Source: an uncultured Planctomycetaceae bacterium
GTDB taxonomy: Bacteria > Planctomycetota > Planctomycetia > Planctomycetales > Planctomycetaceae
Length of the DNA: 64,000 nucleotides
Assembly (NCBI GenBank): GCA_943787265.1
Contig: CALSLT010000013.1
Span: forward strand, 1-64,000
Reading direction: 5' to 3'
Part shown: piece by piece, positions 23,295 to 32,334 of the stretch
Position numbering within the stretch: the stretch's first letter is position 1
How the letters are laid out: each line of letters begins with the position of its first letter
Translations under genes and position numbers: made by a program
The notes under the pieces: generated by a model
Databases searched by the model: none
The model's input: only the letters and a program-made list of their open reading frames with translations
Told to the model about the DNA's origin: nothing

Positions 23295-24272
23295 ATGCGA
23301 ATGACGTCCTGGAAGCGCTGCCTGATGCAGACGCTCGCCGTGATGACTGCTCTCAGCGTGTTTACGTACAACACGGCAGAAGCGCAGGTCGTCCCTGGCT
23401 CTGGCTACAAGATCAACGAAGTCGGCGACGACTTTGAAGACGAAGACTGGTCCTACATTCCGAACTGGCCCAAAGCCAGTCAGAACCTGGACAGTCAGAC
23501 TCGCCACAACCTTGGTGAATCATCGAACGGTCGCTGGTACGAGAGTGCCTACCGAGGCCAGCCTGACATTATTCGTCGAGTTCCGACTCCCGCCGGCGGA
23601 CTGCCCGGCAGTAAGGGGTCGCTGCTGCTCCGATCAAAATTCACCGGTATTCCGGAAATGATCACACGCAAGCAGCAACAGGACGACTTCCTCGCGAACG
23701 TCAACGGCATCACCGGTGCAATTTCGGTAGCCAACTCGCCGAGCTTCGTCGTCCGAGTCTTCCTTCCGCCGTGGAACGAATGGGAACAACGAACCGGAGC
23801 GACGTTCGGCATTCGAGCCGACTGCGAAGGCATGGTTGTGAAGAGCGAAGAAAAGCGGGGGCTCTTCGGAATCCGAATTCGCGAAAAGCGAAAGCAGGAT
23901 GCTTACTGGCCTGGCTTCTTCATTCAGTACAACTGCAAAAAAGATCCAAAGTACGACGAAGACTCAGCCATCGTTCTGATCCGCTCAGACGACAAAGGTC
24001 GCGACCTCTTCGGACCGTACATCACACAAACTGGCTGGTGGACGTTCGGCATGTCATTCACCCCGGACGCCAAAGTTCACTACTACGCCAGCCCGGGTGT
24101 CGATGCTCTGACACAGGCTGACTACATCACTTCACAGAGACCTTACAATGCCCAGACACAGCGTCTGGTCACGTTCTTCTTCAACGTCGTGAACATGGAC
24201 GACGGCCGTACCTGGTCGACCAACTGGATCGTCGACGATCCGGAACTCTTCGTCCTACGTCGCTGGTGGTAA
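23295..24272 (+). CDS. Secreted hypothetical protein, planctomycete type
   Basis: A 325-residue exported protein. The start at 23295 gives MRMTSWKRCLMQTLAVMTAL...AEAQ, a clear signal peptide with an AEAQ-type cleavage site. The mature protein is rich in Trp and Tyr and beta-strand-like (FVVRVFLPPWNEWEQR, GFFIQYNC, TGWWTFGMSFTPD, TNWIVDDPELFVLRRWW). This looks like a lectin or concanavalin-type sandwich. No catalytic motif is recognised. A strong terminator follows. Confidence 0.65.
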   Translation: MRMTSWKRCLMQTLAVMTALSVFTYNTAEAQVVPGSGYKINEVGDDFEDEDWSYIPNWPKASQNLDSQTRHNLGESSNGRWYESAYRGQPDIIRRVPTPAGGLPGSKGSLLLRSKFTGIPEMITRKQQQDDFLANVNGITGAISVANSPSFVVRVFLPPWNEWEQRTGATFGIRADCEGMVVKSEEKRGLFGIRIREKRKQDAYWPGFFIQYNCKKDPKYDEDSAIVLIRSDDKGRDLFGPYITQTGWWTFGMSFTPDAKVHYYASPGVDALTQADYITSQRPYNAQTQRLVTFFFNVVNMDDGRTWSTNWIVDDPELFVLRRWW

Positions 24273-24331
24273 GGCATCGCTGAGAGCAACCGTGCAGGGT
24301 CGGGCTCACGCCTGACTGCATGAATCAACCA

Positions 24332-24363
24332 AGGCCGACTGGAATCAACATTCCAGTCGGCCT
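24332..24363. terminator. Intrinsic terminator, likely bidirectional
   Basis: A 14-bp perfect stem (AGGCCGACTGGAAT and its complement) has a CAAC loop and lies between the convergent secreted-protein gene and the alkylation-repair gene. The run after the stem is CGTTCATTT, a modest U-rich tail. Confidence 0.7.
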
Positions 24364-24400
24364 CGTTCATTTCCCGAGCTGTTCTAGTCGGACAAACGCG

Positions 24401-25109
24401 TCAGCACTTCGCCGTTTTGCGTTTTTTTCCGACACGCCCCATCGATTCGATCTTCGCGATCATGTCTGTGGCCAGCGGCGTCTGACAGGCAGTATCGCCC
24501 ATATCGACTTCCACGACGCCGATCTTTTTCGCGGTCGCCTTTGCAGCCTTCAGCAGAGGCTTCACGTAAGAACCCACCGAAATCACAAAGCTGTTCATGC
24601 AGTATTTAACACGGTTGGGAGCCGAATCGATCTCGGCCTCGACCGTTTTGAGCAATGCCTTTATCTCGGGCAGATCGAGTTCGTCGTCTGGCCGAATCGC
24701 CAGCACCGACGAATACGTACTCCATCCCGCGCAAACTCGCTTCGGGTCTTTCATCTTGAGCCACTTCATCGCGAGCGAACACGCCGCCTCATTCTCAGCA
24801 GCGACGCCGGGCACCGAGTAACCGCTCAACATGTACCACCAGGCTGTTCTTGCCCACCCCGTCAAGCTGCTTGCGCGTCATCAGACTTCCGTCGGCGGCC
24901 AACCCCGCTAGATACATGGCGTCGCCGTTGCCCGTCTCCCACAACGACAGCGCCAGGTCCTGATCGCCCTTGATCTTCTTAAGAACCTTCTTCAGGTCCC
25001 CAATCTGCACGCCGAACATCTCTCCATCCGCGCCGTGCCGCCGATAAGTCGCAAGAGTCTGCTCTTTCCCAAGCGACTTCAGCTCAGCCATCACTTCATC
25101 AACATTCAT
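24401..25109 (-). pseudogene. DNA alkylation repair protein (AlkD-like), frameshifted
   Basis: A HEAT-like repeat DNA glycosylase family protein of about 236 residues, split in two frames. The first part (from 25109) has MNVDEVMAELKSLG, ATYRRHG and FGVQIGDLKKVLKKIK, family hallmarks. The second part (to 24401) has WARTAWWYMLS, CAGWSTYSSVLA and FVISVGSYV. Removing one G from the GGGG run (24857-24860, C on the plus strand) joins them as KQLDGWARTAWW. Unedited, translation ends early at 24795. Real mutation or homopolymer error cannot be separated here. Confidence 0.82.
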
Positions 25110-25208
25110 ATTCACCCTTTGTCGTCTGACTGGTGCAATCATTGATCAGGCGGGAACAATCCGCGTCAGACGACAAGATAAACCCAGACACGAATCACCC
25201 ACAACCAC

Positions 25209-25232
25209 CGCCGGAAACACCGCCGGAAACAC
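25209..25232. repeat. 12-bp direct repeat, two copies
   Basis: CGCCGGAAACAC occurs twice in tandem between the alkylation-repair and kinase genes. Likely trivial. Confidence 0.5.
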
Positions 25233-25299
25233 CGACGTCCTATTTAGCTGACAGCGCTTGACGCGGCGCCAACCTGAGAACAGCGCAGCCTCGCACCGG

Positions 25300-27303
25300 C
25301 TACTCAGCAGCAGACCGAGTACCCGACTCCCGAAGAGCATCGAACTCAGCCTGGTTTCTGGCAACCTCTGCGTGCTCGCACGGTAAGGCGATCTGTGCGG
25401 CGGTTGCAAAGTCGGATTCAGCTCCCGAGTCATCACCGAGGGCGAAGCGGGTGGCCGCGCGGTGAGAGTAAGCGAGGCCGGATTCGTTGCCGAGGGCGAT
25501 GCTTCGGTCGAAGGCGCTGAGGGCATCGGCGAATTCTCCAAGACGGAAGCGGGCGACCCCGAGGTTATGCCAGGATGTTGCCGATTGAGGATTTAATCTT
25601 GTCGCCAACTCAAACTGCTGTGCGGCTTCTGAGAAGTTCCGCTCGGCGAGCAATTCCTGTCCGGCATTGTCAGCTTCCCTGGAACGCTTCGCCGCGTCAG
25701 CGGGCAAGGCCCTCGGCCCGACGCCCGCCGTTCCGACGACTTCGGATGTCGGTGCATCCGGCGGTTGATCGTTCGGGCGAAACATAACGACGACCAACGA
25801 CGCGGTTCCCAAAACTGTCGCCACCAGCATCGCTCGAGCCGGACTACGTTTGATCCATTTTGATGTTCGTTCAAGACGGCTGGGATCAGACGCGGCCTTA
25901 AGCGGACGATGACTAAGGAAGCAATCCAAATCCTCGGCCAACTCGTCAGCACTCTGGTATCGGTCATTCGGTTGCGGAGCCAGGCACTTCTCGATGATCG
26001 CCTTGAGCCCCGGCGTTAGCCACTTGCCACCAGCGGGGAACTCGATGGATGAAGACAGCCGACTCGCCTGCAAGTGCCCGGAAGCGATCACGGGATCGGC
26101 CGCGACGTTGCCTTCGAGAAACGGCCACGCACCAGTCAAAACTTCAAACAGGACTAAACCTAAAGAATAGACGTCGGATCGTTCGTCGAGGCGGGAATCC
26201 GATTCGCTGCCGGTCAGAATGCCAAGCTGCTCCGGAGACATGTAAAGCAGTGTGCCGCCGACCGGTGGCGGCTCGCCGTTGTCTGAATTCTGCGAGAAGG
26301 AAACATTGAAATCTGCCAGCATCGCCCTGCCCTCTCGCGTGAGAAGGATGTTTGCAGGCTTAACGTCGCTGTGGATAACTCCGCTGGCCGCCGCAACTGC
26401 CAAAGCATGGGCAAGATCGCGAATAATTCCGCAGAGAAAGTCTCGGCTTGATCCGCCATCGCGGCGTTGATCATTCTTTTCGATTGGCCTCTCTGAACAA
26501 TGTTCGCTGATGAGCGACAGAGCTTCAGACTGCGTCGCCACTCTACGGACTCCTGGGCCGTAAAAGTGTTCTCGAGCGTCGTCCAGGAAGTCAGACAGCG
26601 TTGGGCCATCGACGTACTCCATCGCCAGGAGTCTCACCCCTCCGATGCGTTCCTCCGCAAAAACGTGGACGATGTTCGGGTGTGAAAACGACGCCATCGT
26701 CCGGCCTTCGTTCCCGACCACGGAGTCGGCTTCCGTATCAACCGTGACTTTCAAGGCGACCTGGCGATCCAGCGACATTTGAGTCGCCAGGAAAACTCGC
26801 GACACGCCGCCAGACCCCAGCAGCCTTTCAATACAGAAGCCGCCAACGACATCGCCGGGCTCGAGCTGCTCGTCAGCGCTGCATGGGAGTCCGTCAGGTC
26901 CCGACGGCGAGCTTCCCGAAGTCTGGGGCGACCGCGTTCGATCATCCGTCAGCCCCAACTCATTGCGGAGTGTGTCAACGTGCTCAGGAAAGCGTCTGGC
27001 GTATTCGTCAAGCGTGACAACCTGACCGGCCTCAGTCCGCAGAGCGTGTTCGTCAATCAGCAGCGCGACCAGCTCAACTTCGGCGTCCCGAAATTCGGGG
27101 ATGTCTCGCAGGTACTCTTCGACGTGTACTTCTTCACCGAGTCGCAGTCGATGTTGCAGGTCGATGCGAATCAGGTCAGCAGCCAGCTCCGCGCGTTCGG
27201 AGCCGACATGAGTCTCAAGATAATCCAGCACGACCGGCCGGCTGCCAGAGTCCCATGCGGCACTAAAGTCGCGAACCGGAGGATTCTCAGATTGACTATT
27301 CAT
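25300..27303 (-). CDS. Membrane Ser/Thr protein kinase with C-terminal TPRs; altered HRD and DFG motifs
   Basis: A 667-residue kinase. Residues 1-120 are a helical N-terminal region found in planctomycete kinases. The kinase domain spans about 155-465: P-loop LGSGGVSRVF (162-171), Lys185 in VALKV, HSDVKPANILL (311-321), ADFNVS (330-335), MSPEQL and DERSDVYSLG. A TM span lies at 489-508 (AMLVATVLGTASLVVVMF), and TPRs at 545-640 are probably extracytoplasmic. HRD is HSD and DFG is DFN: the catalytic Asp and metal Asp are kept but the activating Arg and Gly are lost. Activity may be lower or differently regulated. Confidence 0.88.
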   Translation of the reverse strand: MNSQSENPPVRDFSAAWDSGSRPVVLDYLETHVGSERAELAADLIRIDLQHRLRLGEEVHVEEYLRDIPEFRDAEVELVALLIDEHALRTEAGQVVTLDEYARRFPEHVDTLRNELGLTDDRTRSPQTSGSSPSGPDGLPCSADEQLEPGDVVGGFCIERLLGSGGVSRVFLATQMSLDRQVALKVTVDTEADSVVGNEGRTMASFSHPNIVHVFAEERIGGVRLLAMEYVDGPTLSDFLDDAREHFYGPGVRRVATQSEALSLISEHCSERPIEKNDQRRDGGSSRDFLCGIIRDLAHALAVAAASGVIHSDVKPANILLTREGRAMLADFNVSFSQNSDNGEPPPVGGTLLYMSPEQLGILTGSESDSRLDERSDVYSLGLVLFEVLTGAWPFLEGNVAADPVIASGHLQASRLSSSIEFPAGGKWLTPGLKAIIEKCLAPQPNDRYQSADELAEDLDCFLSHRPLKAASDPSRLERTSKWIKRSPARAMLVATVLGTASLVVVMFRPNDQPPDAPTSEVVGTAGVGPRALPADAAKRSREADNAGQELLAERNFSEAAQQFELATRLNPQSATSWHNLGVARFRLGEFADALSAFDRSIALGNESGLAYSHRAATRFALGDDSGAESDFATAAQIALPCEHAEVARNQAEFDALRESGTRSAAE

Positions 27304-27370
27304 TGAGTGAGATCGACCAACTTAGATTCTTTATCCGTCAGACGTGCGCGCCCGGCATGCTTTCAATCTT

Positions 27371-27428
27371 TCACGCAAAGGCGCAAAGAATTCCGTGCCG
27401 AACTTTGCGTCTTAGCGCCTTTGCGTGA
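27371..27428. repeat. Imperfect inverted repeat in the intergenic region
   Basis: Arms TCACGCAAAGGCGC (27371-27384) and GCGCCTTTGCGTGA (27415-27428) are perfectly complementary. The interior also contains GCAAAG and CTTTGC. It is a REP-like or terminator-like hairpin between the two minus-strand genes. Confidence 0.6.
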
Positions 27429-27498
27429 GTCTTTGCCTGGATGCGGCTATGCCGCTTTGGGAATAATGAGAAGGGAACTCGCGACCTCATTCCTTTGC

Positions 27499-28797
27499 CT
27501 ACGACCGAGGCAGCGTAGTCCCTGAATAGTCGATGGTCGGCCGCACGCGTTTCTGCCGTTTGCTGCTGCGAGACCGGCCTGCGAGTGCTCCGCCAGCGAC
27601 TGTTGCGGCTCCGGCGGCGACCATTCCCAGCGACAACGAGCTGTCTTCCGAATCATCGTTCGGTAGCTCGTCACTCGATGACATCGGCGAAAGGACAAAA
27701 GCATCCTCGCCAACCGACTGCATCAGCGACATCGCGAACGCTTCCGAGATGTCTGGCTCAGACAGGTTCTGCTTTGAAGTTGGTCGTTCCTGAGAAACTT
27801 CTCCGCTGGGCCTGCTCCGTCGATCTTTCGTCGCAAACCCGAACCAGCGAAACCTCCGCCGATCAGTCGGCCGCCCGGATCGTCGATCCGGTTTCCACAC
27901 TCCGACACCCGGATCGTCTGCTTCGAACGCATCCGCTTCGGTAAGTCCTTTTCGGCCAACGGCGACCAGTGAAAAGCCACCGGCAAGAGCCACGTAAGGC
28001 ACACTTGAATCGGACATCGTGTTCGCCGTCCCCGCCCCCAATCCTTCGAAGCTGAACCAGGACTTCACCGATTCCGTCAACGAACCAATCCATGACGGCG
28101 ATTCAGCCTCGGCTGTCCTCCCGGGCACGGCCGAAGAGTACGGCACGACCGGCAGCATCGGCTTCTCTGCGTGTTCAAACATGCCTCGGACGCCGGATGC
28201 CGTGCGAACGCTCTTCGACGAGTCATCTACAAAATTCAAACCGGACTCCGTTGAAGACGCTGGCGGCGATTCACTGCTCGAATCGATTCCGGCGGCGATG
28301 TCTTCGACTCTGTCCTCAGCGTCCGATTCTTCATCGGCGCGGGTTCCGTCGGCATCGGCTACAGAATCAACGGGCACCGACGTGCGATCGTCGGTTGATA
28401 GTGAATCGCCGGCCAGGTCGTCATCGACGGTGCCACCGTCTGACGAGATTGACCGAACATCGTTCACGGCGACGTTACCCGGTTCGTCCTCGACGTCGAT
28501 CACGCCTACGCCCGGAGTCGTCCCCGGCTCAATCGTGTCAGTGGTCGGCGGGTCGACTGGCGTCAACACCGGAACCTCGGCTACCGGAACGAAGTTGACA
28601 TCACTAAGAACGAACCGCCGTTGCGAAATCTCGCCTTGTTGACCGTCACGAGTAAAGACCTGAACCGGAGTCTCGTCCTGTGGGGAGGAATCCGGAGGTG
28701 TGCTGCGAGGCGGGTCGACGCTGCCTCGAAGAGAAAGAGGCGAAAGAACCAGTCGCGGTTCAAGGTTCTCGGTCAGGGAGCAGTTTCGTCGTCTCAT
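27499..28797 (-). CDS. Surface/exported hypothetical protein with LEPR-XLL-like N-terminus
   Basis: A 432-residue protein beginning MRRRNCSLTENLEPRLVLSPL, resembling the LEPR-XLL motif that marks large exported planctomycete proteins. Most of the chain is Ser, Pro, Asp and Glu-rich low-complexity sequence. Two hydrophobic stretches are present (VPYVALAGGFSLVAVG near 270 and LGMVAAGAATVAGGALAG near 400), followed by a basic end. No enzyme domain. Perhaps a cell-wall or sorting-associated protein, paired with the RTX-repeat protein upstream. Confidence 0.6.
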   Translation of the reverse strand: MRRRNCSLTENLEPRLVLSPLSLRGSVDPPRSTPPDSSPQDETPVQVFTRDGQQGEISQRRFVLSDVNFVPVAEVPVLTPVDPPTTDTIEPGTTPGVGVIDVEDEPGNVAVNDVRSISSDGGTVDDDLAGDSLSTDDRTSVPVDSVADADGTRADEESDAEDRVEDIAAGIDSSSESPPASSTESGLNFVDDSSKSVRTASGVRGMFEHAEKPMLPVVPYSSAVPGRTAEAESPSWIGSLTESVKSWFSFEGLGAGTANTMSDSSVPYVALAGGFSLVAVGRKGLTEADAFEADDPGVGVWKPDRRSGRPTDRRRFRWFGFATKDRRSRPSGEVSQERPTSKQNLSEPDISEAFAMSLMQSVGEDAFVLSPMSSSDELPNDDSEDSSLSLGMVAAGAATVAGGALAGRSRSSKRQKRVRPTIDYSGTTLPRS

Positions 28798-29326
28798 CGT
28801 TAGCCCTTCGTCATGCAGATGGGTGATGCGAAACGCCGCAGTGAAGTGGATGGTTGCTTAATGCAACCGCCGTACCACGAACGCACCATCACGCAGAAAT
28901 TTTCGCCCAGATCCGGAGCCGAATTCCGATTCCAGAAAACTGCTTCACAATGCCGCACAAACTTTGCAGCGTTGTGCCGCAGATTCAGATCACTGTTGCA
29001 GTCTGCACCGTGTCAAACCCTCAATACTGGCCTGCATCCTTCGCAAGGTGCCCCCGTTTCGAGCAACAAGCTTTTGATCCAGCGGCTCGACTGGTCGCAA
29101 AATTGAACCGCTGCCGCCTAACGCCAAAGTCGTCGCCAGATCAATCTGCAGCAGACTGCCGCAACGCCGCAGCAGACTGCAACAGCCTGCCAACCGTGTG
29201 AATAAATTCCGACAAGGACTCTTCGCGAATGATCTCACGAAGAGCCCCTTTCAGCCTGCCAGATCGACGCGGCACATTGCTGCACCACGTCGTTCGAATA
29301 CCTGACACCGAAGATCGACCAGGGAA
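28798..29326. other. Intergenic region, 529 bases
   Basis: Lies between two minus-strand surface-protein genes. It holds no convincing ORF. A 12-bp direct repeat, GCAGCAGACTGC, occurs at 29148-29159 and 29169-29180. Promoter for the downstream gene is expected here but no clear -35/-10 pair is seen. Confidence 0.5.
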
Positions 29327-31897
29327 TCAGCACTCACCGACACTGTCCAGCAAGGCGTCGATGTGAGCCGACTCGCCAGCTTCGACACACAGCGTGTCGG
29401 CAAATCCGTCCTGAGCGAAGAACTCGTCTATCCCCGCTCCGCCTTCCAGATAGTCGTTGCCGTCGCCGCCGGTCAGCAGATCATCACCGGCGTCGCCGTA
29501 GATGATGTCCTGGCCATTTCCGCCGTCGAGATCATCGTTGCCAACCCCGCCTCGCAGCAGATCATCGCCCGCTCCGCCGCGGATGGTGTCATTCCCGCCG
29601 CCGCCACGCAGTGTGTCGTTGCCGGCTCCACCGTGGATGAAATCATCGCCCAGGCCGCCATCGACGAAGTCATTTCCGGCTCCCGCGAAGACGACGTCGT
29701 CACCTCGGCCAGCGTAAACCTGATCGTTGCCCGATCCCGAGTTAATGCTGTCGTTGCCTCGGTTGATTGATGAAACTCGTTTCAGGTAGTCATCAACGGT
29801 CGATCGATCAATCGTCGGCAGCGGTATTTCGGCCAGCGAGTTTGGCCCATCACCGAGCACCAGGTCGGCACCGGATCCGGAATGAATTCGGTCATGGCCA
29901 GCTCCCCCGGCAACCGCGTCGTTGCCGGCACGCGTCACGATGACGTCGTTGCCCGCTCCGCCGAACACAAGATCATGATCATTGACTTGTGGCGGAACAG
30001 GGACGGGATCAATTTCCCGCAGGGCGACATCGATCACCGCTGGATCGATCTGCGAAACGCTCAGCACCATTCGAGGATCAACTGGCTGCACATCGACGGT
30101 CGGATCGTCGGGCACTTCAACACGAGGCCCAGCGAAGATGAGATCGTTGCCGTTTCCGCCGGTAATGAAGTCACTGCCCAGGCCACCGTAGATCGTGTCG
30201 TTCCCCCGTCCTCGGGTTGAATCTTTGGAGAGCGACCAGTCGACTGCGTTGGTACTGGCGTCGTCTGCCAGGTATCCATCGCCGAAGATCCAATCGTTAC
30301 CAACGCCGCCTATCAACAGATCATCGCCGTTCGCACCGGCCATCGAGTCATCACCGACTCCGCCAGCAATCGCATCGTTGCCTTCGCCGCCGTAAATGGC
30401 GTCGTTGCCGCCCTGTCCGAGCACAATGTCGTTGCCAGCTCCGGCGTGGACACCATCGTTGCCCGCTCCGGCGAGAATCGCGTCATGTCCCGCGCCGCCC
30501 CAAATGAGATCGTTCCCCGAGTTCGCCTGGCTGAATCGCAGGATGTAACTCACAACGCTGGCGCGGTCAGTTGGAAGACTCGCAGGCAGAGAGTTCGTCC
30601 CATCTCCAAAGACGAGATCGCTCCCCGCTCCGGCGTGAATATTGTCGTCCCCTGCCCCGCCGACGACGATGTCATTTCCGACTCCGCTGTGAATGCGGTC
30701 ATCGCCCGCTCCACCGAAGACAAGATCGTTGCCGAGTCCCGTCACCAGCAGATCGTTGCCCGCTCCACCGTCAACGTAGTCGTTACCACTCCCCATGTTC
30801 CCGACTCGAACAACGTAGTCATCAAAGTTGACTCGGTCACTCGGAACGACGACGGCCGCCAGATTGTTGGGACCGTTGCCCGTGACAATATCGTCACCGG
30901 CCATCGCGAAGATTTGATCGTCTCCGTCTCCGCCGGCGACAGAATCATCGCCGCTGCCGCCGTAGACCGTGTCATCGCCAGCGTCGCCAAAGACCAGATC
31001 GTCACCCGCTCCGGCGTAGACCAGATCGCTGCCGAGTCCGGCTTCGATATAGTCATTTCCTTCGCCGACGCCGCCGTACCGCAGCAGCAAGTCTTCAATG
31101 TCGGCTCGAACTGGCATCACCGTGCTGGGGATATCGTTGAAGCTGTCGCCGAAGATCAGGTCTGCACCCGTTACACCGAAGATGGTGTCGTCACCGTCGC
31201 CGCCAGCGATAATGTCGGCCGTGTAGCCACCGACCAGAATGTCATTGCCCGCGCCACCAAGCACGACATCCAGTCCGCCGCCACTGGAAACCGCATCGTC
31301 TCCCGCGCCGCCGACAATCAAGTCACCGGACGCTCCGCCGAAGATTGAGTCGTTGCCGCCGTCGCCGCGGATGTAAGCGTACGCCGCTCCGCCGGTAATC
31401 AGGTCGTTGCCCGAGCCACCGCTGACGTCCAGAGTTCCGCTTCCGCTATGAGTCAGCGTGTCGTTGCCATGCCCGCCTGAAATCGCGACATCTTCCGAAA
31501 CACTGCCATGAACCGTGACCGAGTCGTTGCCGCAGTGAACGTCGATGACGATCGAATCGATCGCGCTGTCAGACACCGAGTAAATCGATGTGCCGTTGGC
31601 GTTGCTGATCGAGAAGAAAACCTGCCCGAAACCGGTCGCCACATTCACCGTGTCCGAAAGATGCGAACCGCTCAGCGTCGCCGTCCCGTCCTCCACTGAA
31701 AACGAAGGCGTTGTGATTTCGCAAACCTGCACGGCGTCGGCCTGCATGGCGTCGGTGGCGATCGCTCCCGAAACGGCGGACAGCAACGCTCGCTGCTCCA
31801 GATATTCCATAGCGGCGGCCGCTGCTTGACGCCGACGGCGAGTGCGTCTTGAAAGCTGATTCAGGATGTTTTTCCGGACGGACTGGCGAAGTGACAT
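29327..31897 (-). CDS. RTX/hemolysin-type calcium-binding repeat surface protein
   Basis: An 856-residue exported protein. The start at 31897 follows GAGGAGCTCG and gives MSLRQSVRKNILNQLSRRTRRRR, then EYLEQRALLS, an LEPR-XLL-like leader. From about residue 120 it is almost entirely GGxGxDxx nonapeptide repeats (GGAGNDIV, GGDGDDTI and variants) forming parallel beta-rolls that bind calcium. Spacer segments recur (about 40 residues with NSLP, DR, YVLRF). The C-terminus ends FADTLCVEAGESAH. Likely a surface or matrix protein; no toxin domain seen. Confidence 0.9.
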   Translation of the reverse strand: MSLRQSVRKNILNQLSRRTRRRRQAAAAAMEYLEQRALLSAVSGAIATDAMQADAVQVCEITTPSFSVEDGTATLSGSHLSDTVNVATGFGQVFFSISNANGTSIYSVSDSAIDSIVIDVHCGNDSVTVHGSVSEDVAISGGHGNDTLTHSGSGTLDVSGGSGNDLITGGAAYAYIRGDGGNDSIFGGASGDLIVGGAGDDAVSSGGGLDVVLGGAGNDILVGGYTADIIAGGDGDDTIFGVTGADLIFGDSFNDIPSTVMPVRADIEDLLLRYGGVGEGNDYIEAGLGSDLVYAGAGDDLVFGDAGDDTVYGGSGDDSVAGGDGDDQIFAMAGDDIVTGNGPNNLAAVVVPSDRVNFDDYVVRVGNMGSGNDYVDGGAGNDLLVTGLGNDLVFGGAGDDRIHSGVGNDIVVGGAGDDNIHAGAGSDLVFGDGTNSLPASLPTDRASVVSYILRFSQANSGNDLIWGGAGHDAILAGAGNDGVHAGAGNDIVLGQGGNDAIYGGEGNDAIAGGVGDDSMAGANGDDLLIGGVGNDWIFGDGYLADDASTNAVDWSLSKDSTRGRGNDTIYGGLGSDFITGGNGNDLIFAGPRVEVPDDPTVDVQPVDPRMVLSVSQIDPAVIDVALREIDPVPVPPQVNDHDLVFGGAGNDVIVTRAGNDAVAGGAGHDRIHSGSGADLVLGDGPNSLAEIPLPTIDRSTVDDYLKRVSSINRGNDSINSGSGNDQVYAGRGDDVVFAGAGNDFVDGGLGDDFIHGGAGNDTLRGGGGNDTIRGGAGDDLLRGGVGNDDLDGGNGQDIIYGDAGDDLLTGGDGNDYLEGGAGIDEFFAQDGFADTLCVEAGESAHIDALLDSVGEC

Positions 31898-32334
31898 GAT
31901 CGAGCTCCTCGGGAAGAAGTGAAAACTGGGCCCCGGCGGGCTCGTGTCAGGCCCGTTGGTCCCGTCTGACATTTCCCTAAAAGCACGAACGATGCCGGAA
32001 CTCAATTTCCTAATCCGCTCCGAACACAACTTATTTCATAGTAGTGCCTTACGATTTACCCGTTTTCTCGGAAGACCTACACAAACCGAAAAGCGCCTTG
32101 AAGCAGGACGATTCTGATTGCAGAAAGCGCCCTGCAACAGGACACTCACACCACGACGAACAGTCTACGATGAGCTTCAATGAGGAACAGATCCAGAACA
32201 CTAATCGACACTGATCTTCGCTAATTAATCAGGAAGTCTCACGCCACAATTAGCGAAGATCAGCGTCGATTAGTGTTCCTCTTTTGTTGGCTCTCTGATC
32301 AAACCGCCGGTTCGCAAGTCAACACGAGGACGAA
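31898..32334. other. Divergent intergenic region, 437 bases
   Basis: Separates the RTX gene (minus) and the FHA-sigma54 gene (plus). It contains the long inverted repeat listed separately. Otherwise no gene or clear site is seen. Confidence 0.6.
32196..32278. repeat. 31-bp inverted repeat with 21-base loop
   Basis: The left arm (32196-32226) begins GAACACTAATCGACACTG; the right arm (32248-32278) is its reverse complement except for one mismatch (CGACACTG versus CGACGCTG). It would form a very stable hairpin upstream of the FHA-sigma54 gene. It may be a dispersed repeat or non-autonomous element. Confidence 0.7.

Noticed and set aside
28019..28642. A 207-codon plus-strand ORF opposite the LEPR-XLL-like gene
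   Set aside because: The Ser/Thr-rich translation mirrors the Ser/Asp-rich minus-strand gene; there is no ribosome site and no motif.
30446..31348. A 300-codon plus-strand ORF opposite the RTX gene
   Set aside because: It is an antisense shadow of the GGxGxD repeats, which keep all frames open; its translation is a low-complexity mirror with no independent motif.
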